A program made the translations under genes and the position numbers. From contig CYKH01002252.1 in assembly GCA_001460835.1 (NCBI GenBank), forward strand, positions 62,001 to 126,000: a stretch of DNA of 64,000 nt, read 5' to 3'. Source of the stretch: Bodo saltans (Eukaryota; Euglenozoa; Kinetoplastea; Eubodonida; Bodonidae). This document shows positions 57,023 through 64,000 of this stretch, piece after piece. The notes beneath the pieces were generated by a model. The model was not told where the DNA came from, did no database searches, and saw only the letters and a list, made by a program, of their open reading frames with translations. Position 1 is the first letter of the stretch, and each line of letters starts with the position of its first letter.

Positions 57023-58582
57023 ATGAGGAGACGTTCAGCGGCTCCATCTGTCAGTAGCAGGCCCAAGGTGATATTGATCGTTTTAGTGCTCAGTATTTTT
57101 ACGTACTTCAACTACAAATGGGCGTTAAGCAGCCGAGGCAGTGGAGGTGGTTCTCGATCTGCTCCTGGGACGACTGGTGGCAAAACCTCACAACAAGCAA
57201 CCGGTGCGGCTGGGCTTACCGTCGAAGAACATCCCTCACAAGTGCCTGCGACGCAGCAAGTACCACATGAGAGTGGCGTGCAGTATTCCCCTGCAGGAGA
57301 CCCCCACACAACAGCACCCGATAAGCAAATTTTCAACATCAGCTTTACCGAAGCATTGAGTCTCTTCCAAGACAACCAGGCTGCTGAAGTGCATGAAGAT
57401 ATCAAGCAACCGACCAAAGGCTTTGTGGATGTGCTAGAGCACCCTGATCACGGCGTCCTCCTTCCGCACGATCCCCTGCAAGTGTCTCCAGAGGAAGAAT
57501 GGATGGCGTGTGACCAGCGCAATGCAGAGTTCACGGTAGAACGCGATGCGTTGTGTCAGCGGTACTTGAGCAACTTGAACAATATGCGCTCGATCAAGGC
57601 ACTCTCGGCAGTTCTGAAGCGTGGTAGAACTATCAAGTTCAAAATCTTTTATCATCACAATAACATTGAGGCGATTGTGAAAGTGTCACAAAATAAATTT
57701 GTGTTTGAGCCTGTCAGTGAGTATTTGGCTTACGCATTAGATCGAGAGCTGAACTTTACTCGAACTCCAACCGCTGCGTACGTGCCGCTGCCGTTAGATT
57801 TCATGAAAGCTGCGTCTGCCATCGTGTCTCCATTTTTTAGTCAATGGTTCCGTTACTTTATAATGGACTATGAATACACAAAGCGCTTCTTCGTGCACTG
57901 CTCCTATGCAGGAGGTCCGGAGGGACAAAAGGACTGTTCCCTTGTCTCCATACAGTTGTGGATGAAGGATCTCCATAGTGCGTTATACACCACCTTGGCA
58001 GTGCCTTACGAATACGACGAGCACTTTGCTCGTAAGTATTTGAACCCGACTGGTGCGAAAAGATGGCCACCGAAACCAGAGCGACTGCGCGCCGTTGGGG
58101 ACTTGAATGTGAGGTTTATCTTCGATTTCATGATGGGAAACACTGACAGGGGGATGAACGATCACAACAATTTTGTGTACGGAGGTTGTGACAGCACCAC
58201 GCGGTGTGCTCCTGAGCCGCCAGAAGATCGCACCAAAGGCATCGCCAAGTACGCCTTCGTGGATCACGGTAGTAGCTTCTACTCTCGTAAGGAGCCTGAA
58301 GACAACCCGTTCACGGGAAACCTCACCGACGTTCTTATTTGTCGATACCGCAAATCAACGTACGATTCGCTTAAGCGCTTCTTACCGACTAATGAAGACA
58401 AAGAACCTCTGATCACTGCTGTTCGAACGAAGCTTCCCAAAAACCTATTCCGTATCGTGAGCGTCCACACCTTCCAGCAAACTCAAGTGCGGCTCGAGAA
58501 AATTCTCACAGTCATCGAGACCTGCATCACGAAATACGGGGCTGCCGGTGTGTTTTCCCTGCCTGAGTATTGGGAAGGCTAG
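57023..58582 (+). CDS. FAM20/four-jointed-like secretory-pathway kinase
   Basis: 519 residues. A type II signal anchor lies at about 16-34 (VILIVLVLSIFTYFNYKW) after a basic start. A Gly/Ser/Thr-rich stem follows, then a kinase-like domain from about 205. Visible marks are a putative ATP-binding Lys/Glu region (IEAIVKVSQNKFVFEPVSEY), the catalytic-loop equivalent DFMMGNTDRGMNDHNN (Asp368, Asn373, Asp375) and the metal-binding equivalent of DFG, FVDHGSSF (Asp414). This layout is known for FAM20 and four-jointed kinases, which phosphorylate proteins or sugars in the Golgi lumen. Several Cys residues fit a luminal fold. The substrate cannot be told. Confidence 0.7.
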   Translation: MRRRSAAPSVSSRPKVILIVLVLSIFTYFNYKWALSSRGSGGGSRSAPGTTGGKTSQQATGAAGLTVEEHPSQVPATQQVPHESGVQYSPAGDPHTTAPDKQIFNISFTEALSLFQDNQAAEVHEDIKQPTKGFVDVLEHPDHGVLLPHDPLQVSPEEEWMACDQRNAEFTVERDALCQRYLSNLNNMRSIKALSAVLKRGRTIKFKIFYHHNNIEAIVKVSQNKFVFEPVSEYLAYALDRELNFTRTPTAAYVPLPLDFMKAASAIVSPFFSQWFRYFIMDYEYTKRFFVHCSYAGGPEGQKDCSLVSIQLWMKDLHSALYTTLAVPYEYDEHFARKYLNPTGAKRWPPKPERLRAVGDLNVRFIFDFMMGNTDRGMNDHNNFVYGGCDSTTRCAPEPPEDRTKGIAKYAFVDHGSSFYSRKEPEDNPFTGNLTDVLICRYRKSTYDSLKRFLPTNEDKEPLITAVRTKLPKNLFRIVSVHTFQQTQVRLEKILTVIETCITKYGAAGVFSLPEYWEG

Positions 58583-58756
58583 AATTGAAATGTCTGTTTG
58601 TTGTCATGATTTGGATTCCGGATAGAACAAGTGCAAGCTGCTTGCTAATCTCATCAAATTGTTGACATCCTTTGACCCCGACAATCATGCTTTGTGCGTT
58701 GTTCGCTCATCATTCTACTTTTTCCCCCTGTTGCACTCACAATTTGAAGCAACATC

Positions 58757-59176
58757 ATGCAAGATGAGTGGGGGAGAACAAAACCCAAGCAACGGAGTTC
58801 GTCTGCGTCCTCACGTGTGAATAACCGAGGGGCAAGTCGCGCACTAGATTGGCTTACTGTGTTGGAATCTCCTGGAACGCTACCCGCAACTTCTGCATTG
58901 ATTCTACCGAAGCGACAACCCCCCACGCAGTCTGACGATCCTCTGCAGCATCGAGAAATCGTGCTACGAACTCACGGCAACCCAAACACTGATAGAACTC
59001 ATGCGTCATCCTCCCCGTTTCACCCTGCTCCCGTCGAACAAGCACAACAGCATCACACGGTGAATGAGCTTACGTTGGAGATTCAAGCACTTCGAGCCGA
59101 TGTTGCGGAGCGTCAATGGGCAAGTGCGCGTGTTCTTGAATTGGGTGCTACGAACTCACGGCAACCCAAACACTGA
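58757..59176 (+). CDS. Coiled-coil protein, 5' fragment of a disrupted gene
   Basis: 139 codons from an ATG: a disordered basic start (DEWGRTKPKQRSSSASS), then a segment (VLRTHGNPNTDRTHASSS...) that occurs again at 59145. The frame leaves the second copy in the wrong phase and stops at 59176. The 184-bp repeat spacing is one base more than a multiple of three. A spacing of 183 bp would give two in-frame repeats of 61 residues. This therefore looks like one gene with 59145-60344, broken by an indel. No family recognised. Confidence 0.5.
   Translation: MQDEWGRTKPKQRSSSASSRVNNRGASRALDWLTVLESPGTLPATSALILPKRQPPTQSDDPLQHREIVLRTHGNPNTDRTHASSSPFHPAPVEQAQQHHTVNELTLEIQALRADVAERQWASARVLELGATNSRQPKH
58961..59083 (+). 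repeat. 123-bp direct repeat, copy 1
   Basis: This copy matches 59145-59267 with a single difference (C at 59016, A at 59200, which changes Pro to Gln). Both copies read the same protein phase. Confidence 0.93.
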
Positions 59177-59267
59177 TAGAACTCATGCGTCATCCTCCCA
59201 GTTTCACCCTGCTCCCGTCGAACAAGCACAACAGCATCACACGGTGAATGAGCTTACGTTGGAGATT
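59145..59267 (+). repeat. 123-bp direct repeat, copy 2
   Basis: The second copy, 184 bp after the first, with a 61-bp unique spacer (59084-59144) between them. The sequence after the repeat differs between the copies. Confidence 0.93.
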
Positions 59268-60344
59268 GTTCGTGAAGCTCGGCTACAACGCCTCGCAGTT
59301 ACCCGTTCACGCGCACACGAACTTAACCCGCGACGTGACCTGTAGTAGTGCCTTGTTTTGTGTTGGGAGTGGCGACTTCACGCTGCCCTTCGGAGACAGC
59401 TCGAGGAGCTGGAATTGCTGCGGCGAGCACAACATGTGCTAATCGCCGCCGTGGACGCTGGAGGTATCGACTCCAACCGATTGATTCAATTGCTGTCTCA
59501 GTCAGAGTCCCTTCAAGCTTCGTGTAGTGAACTGCAGGATGCGTGCCGTGCTGTGGCGAAATGGGGCCCATCGTCCTGTCCCTCGTGCCTTGCGGCAAAG
59601 GAAGAAAAGTACCGCGCTGAGGTGGCGCTGAAAGAGTCCTCCTCGCGGCAAAGCATCCAAGCAGCGTGGGAAGCGTTGTTTGCTACCCAGAGGTATTGCA
59701 CCATTCAATACACGGAGGTAGAAGCCGAGAGGATGTGGCAAGAGGATATGTATTCACACTACGCCACACTCCAAGTGCTGCAACGGGACTGTGCAAGAGC
59801 CCAACGCGAAGCCCGGTTGGTGCCCGCACTTCAAGACGAAGTGCTGTACTGGAAAGACAAAGTAGCGTTACAGTCACGGCAGCACGCAACGCAAATGGAA
59901 GATCTTCGAGGAGAATACGACGATAAGTTGAGAGACTGGAAGCGTTCCTTCCTGCGCAGTGACGGCAACACAAATATGCTCCGATGGCTCTTGGTGTCTG
60001 GCCTAAAATCGTTTCATGCGCACGGAAGGCTCCTGTACGCGGCCGCTATTCAACGAAAACACCTTAGGATGATACAACACGAGTTGTCTCAATTTGGCTC
60101 TGAGTTGGTCGCTCAATTGCGGCAGCTGGAAACATTCTGCCAACAAAGCCTTGGTCGAATTGCGCCGCAAGAGTGGGCATCTATTCCCTCGGAAGCACCT
60201 TCTAGGGGCCACAAATGTGAAGGCCCTCAATTTGCCCACCCTCCAGTGCTGTCTTCATACGCTCGGAATGCTGTTGTCGTACAACGCAGCGGAAGTGCCA
60301 AAAGAAGTAGCAGTGCTCCAAAGAACAAACCGTTCTTGACGTGA
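59145..60344 (+). CDS. Coiled-coil protein, 3' part of a disrupted gene
   Basis: One frame runs from the second repeat copy to a TGA at 60342-60344, apart from two adjacent TAG codons at 59343-59348. Before them it reads VREARLQRLAVTRSRAHEL; after them RLHAALRRQLEELELLRRAQ and a further 300 residues of helical, partly coiled-coil sequence (EKYRAEVALKESSSRQS, RDWKRSFLRSDGNTN). A basic Ser-rich C-terminus (VVQRSGSAKRSSSAP) ends it. TAG is an ordinary stop in other genes of the window, so recoding is not expected. The gene is either a recent pseudogene, misassembled around the repeat, or genuinely two ORFs. If the stops are real, translation of the 3' part would need an internal ATG. No family recognised. 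Confidence 0.55.
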
Positions 60345-60538
60345 TAAAATTGAGAGAACTCTCACGCCATACACTGTTTCTGATAGAAATTGCAACGACT
60401 TGTAAATTTGAAGTTGACAGTCATCAATAAATCATTTTCCTTGGTTGTGTCGCTTTTGCTTTTTACCCCTCTATTGTTGTTTGACGTTTGGGCTTGTTGC
60501 GTTGTTCCTCGTCATAGAAAATACTTATTTTACGATTG

Positions 60539-61459
60539 ATGTCTGTCAATCTCGATGCGTGGGAAGAAAAATTGCGAAAGTTTCAGCCACTTGAACTTCG
60601 TGAAATGAAATTATTGCTGCGCTTAGCAATGGAGATCTTAGTGGAAGAGAGCACTGTCCAAGCCGTTGCAGCCCCAGTCACAATGTGCGGTGATATTCAT
60701 GGTCAATTCCCCGATTTGCTTCACTTATTCGAGATTGCCGGCGAGATATCACCCTCATCATCGATGTCTTACATTTTCCTCGGTGACCTCGTGGATCGAG
60801 GATACAATAGCGTCGAGACGTTAAGTTTCTTGCTGCTGATGAAGGTGAAGTACCCAGACAAGGTGTTCCTTATTCGAGGGAACCATGAAACACGAACTGT
60901 CACGAGTATCTACGGCTTCTACGACGAGTGTAATAAGAAATACGGCACAACAGAAGTGTGGAGGCAATGTTGCGATGTGTTTGATTGCTTCCCCGTTGCA
61001 GCACTTGTTGATGGCAAGGCTCTGTGTGTTCATGGCGGTTTGAGTCCTGAGCTGCGCACGATTGACCAGATTCGGTTACTACACCGCCGCCAGGAGATTC
61101 CCAACGAAGGTCCCTTTTCGGACTTGGTTTGGTCAGACCCGGAAAACGTGAATGGGTGGGTCGTATCGCAACGTGGCGCTGGATATTTGTTCGGTGAACG
61201 CGTGACGAGGGAATTTATGTTTATCAATGGCCTCCACCTCATAGCTCGTGCACATCAACTTGTGCAGGAGGGTTACCGATATCACTTTGATGAAGAACAA
61301 TTAGTCACCGTCTGGTCAGCACCGAACTACTGCTACCGATGCAACAACCTTGCCAGTGTGTTGCGTGTGTATGAAGATGAGGCGAGAGAGTTTGTCCTGT
61401 TTAGAGAAGTCGATCGTCAAACCGTCGATGATCAGCAGAAACCGTCTTACTTTCTGTAA
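60539..61459 (+). CDS. PP2A-subfamily (PP4/PP6-like) Ser/Thr phosphatase catalytic subunit
   Basis: 306 residues, the usual length for PP2A, PP4 and PP6 catalytic subunits. The metal-binding motifs are GDIHG (51-55), GDLVDRG (82-88) and GNHE (114-117), with the late His residues in VHGG and RAHQLVQEG. WSDPENVNGWVVSQRGAGYLFG and NYCYRCNN fit PP4/PP6 better than PP2A. The C-terminus ends SYFL, like the YFL tail that is methylated in this subfamily. It should dephosphorylate Ser/Thr as a complex with regulatory subunits. Small deviations are GNHETR instead of GNHESR and a divergent N-terminal 30 residues, so the exact orthologue is unsettled. Confidence 0.88.
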   Translation: MSVNLDAWEEKLRKFQPLELREMKLLLRLAMEILVEESTVQAVAAPVTMCGDIHGQFPDLLHLFEIAGEISPSSSMSYIFLGDLVDRGYNSVETLSFLLLMKVKYPDKVFLIRGNHETRTVTSIYGFYDECNKKYGTTEVWRQCCDVFDCFPVAALVDGKALCVHGGLSPELRTIDQIRLLHRRQEIPNEGPFSDLVWSDPENVNGWVVSQRGAGYLFGERVTREFMFINGLHLIARAHQLVQEGYRYHFDEEQLVTVWSAPNYCYRCNNLASVLRVYEDEAREFVLFREVDRQTVDDQQKPSYFL

Positions 61460-61577
61460 TCGATGCGTTCCATCAGTTGTTGTTTGCTTCCTTTCAAGAT
61501 CGTGCGGGTCTTCTGTGAGAACAACTCTCTTGAGATGGATCGCGACAAAAGTTGACCTTTTAATTTTGATTTACACG

Positions 61578-62291
61578 ATGATGGACGGTAGAAATATATT
61601 CGAAGCCACACAGTTGTCAACACAAGACGAAAGAATGAGTGCTGCCCCCCTTCCAATGGACGTCTCCTCGCTTTTTGCGTCCGTCCTCTCTGCACTTCGC
61701 TCCACCGCCCCGCCAGAGCAACGCGACGGCATTGTCTTCCAAGCTGTCATGATGCTGATGGCAGACAATTGGAGCGCCTTCGATACCGCCCGGCCTCCGG
61801 TGCAGCAATACTTGCAGCAGGTCATCACTGGCGATATCACGCGTGAGGCGTACGTGTACTCCTTGTCACAGACCCTAGTGTTATGCTTGAGCGAAGATGC
61901 TGACGTCAGCTTGGAGCTTGTCTCTGTGTGCCGAGAGGACGCCGATCCCCTTGGCATGACTGCTGATTTGTGCAACCGACATTTTAAGAATATCGTTGAC
62001 GGACTTCTTGATTTCGAAGCAACCCCTGAGCAACCCTTTAGCCGTGCGTTCCGAGGAGCCGTCATTGCCTTCGTCGGAGAATGGTTTGATGCACTTATTG
62101 AGCTCTTCTTGTATGGAGAGCAAGCCTTACCCGGACTGTTGCAACACATTTCGCAGCTCGCCGCGCGTACGATTGCCCAGCGGTCCCCTGAGCACGCAGG
62201 AATGGCAATGATGGCTGCCCCAATGGCAATGGGATTCTTTCAGCGCCTGTACCGTGAGTACAAGGCAACACAAGTCGCTGGTGCACAGTAA
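61578..62291 (+). CDS. Small helical protein of unknown function
   Basis: 237 residues from the first ATG of an ATG ATG pair (MMDGRNIFEA). Another Met (MSAAPLPMDV) at residue 20 is possible. The sequence is predicted helical with moderate hydrophobicity (FQAVMMLMADNW, YVYSLSQTLVLCL, VIAFVGEWFDALIELFLYG, MAMMAAPMAMGFFQRLY). There is no true membrane segment, signal or motif. The open frame extends upstream into the phosphatase gene, but no ATG after the phosphatase stop precedes this one. Family unknown; the gene is supported by frame length and codon use only. Confidence 0.65.
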   Translation: MMDGRNIFEATQLSTQDERMSAAPLPMDVSSLFASVLSALRSTAPPEQRDGIVFQAVMMLMADNWSAFDTARPPVQQYLQQVITGDITREAYVYSLSQTLVLCLSEDADVSLELVSVCREDADPLGMTADLCNRHFKNIVDGLLDFEATPEQPFSRAFRGAVIAFVGEWFDALIELFLYGEQALPGLLQHISQLAARTIAQRSPEHAGMAMMAAPMAMGFFQRLYREYKATQVAGAQ

Positions 62292-62495
62292 CAGCAGGAA
62301 CCACACATGTTATTGTTTCTCTTGAACTTGTCAATATTAATTGCATTCAGCCTCATACGATGGTCAACTGTTGTCATTCAAGATCAGCACATAATCATTG
62401 TTACTGATATCGCGTTGATTACCTGTTTTCTCTTTTGCGGATAAAAAAACAGACTTGATTGAGATAGAGCGTATTTTCATACACACATCACACCG

Positions 62496-64000
62496 ATGGC
62501 AACAGAACTTCTGTATTCATGGATTCGTGGTGGTCGATCCACTGTGACTGCTCGAGAACTCTCGCGTGCCAGTGGGATCACAATGTCGTTGGTCGAGGCT
62601 GCGATGCTGTCTGAGGCGGAGAGCAACGGATCAGCGTGGGATGTGCAGTTTACAGTCAGCTTTACAAGCGACACCGTCGGAATTGGTATCAAGCGATTCC
62701 ACTCGCAACGAGATGCTCAGGCATTTGCTTCGGAAGCGTCAGATCGCAAGGTGCAGCTTCACAGTGTGAGTGTCAAGGACAACTCCCGCACAGCTCCGTT
62801 ATCCATGAGTGAGTTGATCACGCAGCGCTTCGGTGACATTTCTTTGCAACGTAGCGGCTCGCTTCGCGTGGCTCAAGAATCATATCCCCTCCTATCGAGG
62901 CAAGCCACCATTGAGAAGTCCATGAGCAGTGGAGACCTTCCCCCTCAGACGCTTGCAGTGAAGTCTGCAACTACTCAACCGGTGCCGCCAGTACCGCCGA
63001 AAACGCTTCCAGCGGCTGCTGCGGCGAAAGTTACACCCGCAGTGCCGACCGTGACTAGTGTTGTCACCATCGCAAAACCCATTACCCCCTCTGTCGCTCA
63101 TGTCGTCCAGACAGGCAACTCACCGATCAAGCAAACCGCACAGACAATTTTGTCGGAGGCTACTGCTACTACTACTGCTGCTTCTGTGAGCGCCGTCAAC
63201 GAAGAAGAACCTTTGTTATCGATTGCACCAGTCGCAGCACCAAGCAGCAATACGCTCGCCAAAGAAGAGCAGCCTTCGATCACCTCACCTCCTGTTAAGG
63301 CCGTTGTCGATCCTCCTAAGGCAGTTGATCGCGCGGAGAACGTGGTGGCGCCTCAACCTCAAGGCGGGAAAGTGCAAAAGTCGCTATTTGACATGATGAA
63401 GCCGGTGAAGCGTTCACGAGATGATGGTGCCGTTGACACCGTTGTTGCCGCACCCCCAAAGCCAGCCCCCTCCAAGAAAGCTCCTGCTTCTGCACCAGCA
63501 AAAGCGCCAAAAGCGAAGCCCCTCAAGGAAACAAAGAGTCTTGCAAAGCTTGCGTCACGAAATGGTAACAAGGACGATGCCCCGGTGCCTTCCAGCAGCC
63601 TGGTCCTCGACGCCGAAGAGCAAGACGACAGTGACGCCGAGCGGGAAGAAGATGATCACGATAAATACCTTGCTCAAGTTCTGCAAACTCCTCCTCGTCC
63701 AAAGGGCAACGTCAAAGCATCGAAGATTGATCTTTCGAATGTCATCTTGCCTTGTGGAGACGATGAAGATATTCTCCTTTTTCCCTCTGCTGGGGATGAC
63801 GATTGCGTTCTTGGTGACGCAGCGACTCTCATCCGGCAACCAACGACGGTCCCAACAGTACCAGCAGCAGTATCACCAAAGCCTCAATCTCCCTCTCCTG
63901 GTCGCTTTGCACCGACGACGATCGCGCCACAAAAGAGGCCTCGCGAGGCTGCTGAAGCTGTTCCGATCATCACTGGGAACTTGGACTCCTTCTTCAACAC
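62496..64000 (+). CDS. POLD3/Cdc27-like DNA polymerase delta subunit 3, 5' part
   Basis: About 501 codons, running off the window end. The N-terminus (ELLYSWIRGGRSTVTAREL, SLVEAAMLSEAE, then VQFTVSF and FASEASDRKVQLHSVSV) follows the pattern of the POLD3/Cdc27 N-terminal winged helix, which binds the B-subunit of polymerase delta. A long Pro/Ala/Val/Thr-rich disordered middle follows, with the basic patch KPVKRSRDD. Just before the edge comes TGNLDSFF, resembling a PCNA-interacting box (usually Q-x-x-L-x-x-F-F) with Thr for Gln. An earlier QKSLFDMM is similar but weaker. A C-terminal PCNA box is a POLD3 hallmark. The subunit ties polymerase delta to PCNA. The identification is mine from pattern and domain order. 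Confidence 0.65.
   Translation, partial: MATELLYSWIRGGRSTVTARELSRASGITMSLVEAAMLSEAESNGSAWDVQFTVSFTSDTVGIGIKRFHSQRDAQAFASEASDRKVQLHSVSVKDNSRTAPLSMSELITQRFGDISLQRSGSLRVAQESYPLLSRQATIEKSMSSGDLPPQTLAVKSATTQPVPPVPPKTLPAAAAAKVTPAVPTVTSVVTIAKPITPSVAHVVQTGNSPIKQTAQTILSEATATTTAASVSAVNEEEPLLSIAPVAAPSSNTLAKEEQPSITSPPVKAVVDPPKAVDRAENVVAPQPQGGKVQKSLFDMMKPVKRSRDDGAVDTVVAAPPKPAPSKKAPASAPAKAPKAKPLKETKSLAKLASRNGNKDDAPVPSSSLVLDAEEQDDSDAEREEDDHDKYLAQVLQTPPRPKGNVKASKIDLSNVILPCGDDEDILLFPSAGDDDCVLGDAATLIRQPTTVPTVPAAVSPKPQSPSPGRFAPTTIAPQKRPREAAEAVPIITGNLDSFFN

Noticed and set aside
61350-61577. Upstream extension of the 61578 gene overlapping the phosphatase
   Set aside because: It would begin inside the phosphatase coding sequence without an ATG; the ATG pair at 61578 lies downstream of the phosphatase stop.

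Overview
The window looks like part of the nuclear genome of a free-living kinetoplastid flagellate, and a Bodo saltans-like bodonid is my best guess. All roughly 33 recognisable protein genes lie on the plus strand. None shows an intron, even a 2,752-codon gene. They sit head to tail with short AT-rich spacers, and many start codons follow a pyrimidine tract and an AG. That is the layout of a polycistronic unit whose mRNAs are made by spliced-leader trans-splicing and polyadenylation. The gene content (flagellar, Golgi, mitochondrial and nuclear replication proteins) is that of a flagellated eukaryote. I saw no tRNA, rRNA, CRISPR array or intact mobile element by eye.

Layout. 1-9 kb: 3' end of a membrane-anchored SDR-like dehydrogenase, a perfect 507-bp tandem duplication over the 5' end of a mitochondrial-type protein gene, Rab geranylgeranyltransferase beta, a ubiquitin hydrolase broken by a 10-bp duplication and a 300-N gap, and an unknown protein. 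9-20 kb: a large EF-hand/WD40/kinase-like fusion, a PDZ protein, a secreted Cys-rich protein, a DNAI7/CASC1-like inner-arm dynein factor and a long coiled coil. 20-35 kb: a mitochondrial helical-repeat protein, a GAF protein, a diacylglycerol kinase, a TPR protein, a J-domain protein, a GRIP golgin, unknowns and a mitofilin-like protein. 35-48 kb: a giant CFAP46-like central-apparatus protein, a split MLO-like membrane protein, a sorting nexin and an ABHD11-like protein without its nucleophile. 49-64 kb: EMC1, a disordered protein, an RPA1-like protein with an extra N-terminal domain, a ZCCHC10-like zinc-knuckle protein, a FAM20/four-jointed-like secretory kinase, a disrupted coiled-coil gene with a repeated segment, a PP4/PP6-like phosphatase, an unknown and the 5' part of a POLD3/Cdc27-like polymerase delta subunit.

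Neighbouring genes share transcription, not pathway, as expected of kinetoplastid clusters. Themes recur: axoneme (DNAI7, CFAP46), membrane traffic (RabGGTase, golgin, sorting nexin), mitochondrion (J protein, mitofilin-like, helical repeat) and replication (RPA1-like, POLD3-like). The most striking points are several catalytically degraded enzyme folds (kinase-like, ABHD11-like, CHAT-like), two replication factors of unusual form, and repeated local tandem duplications, three of which disturb a gene.
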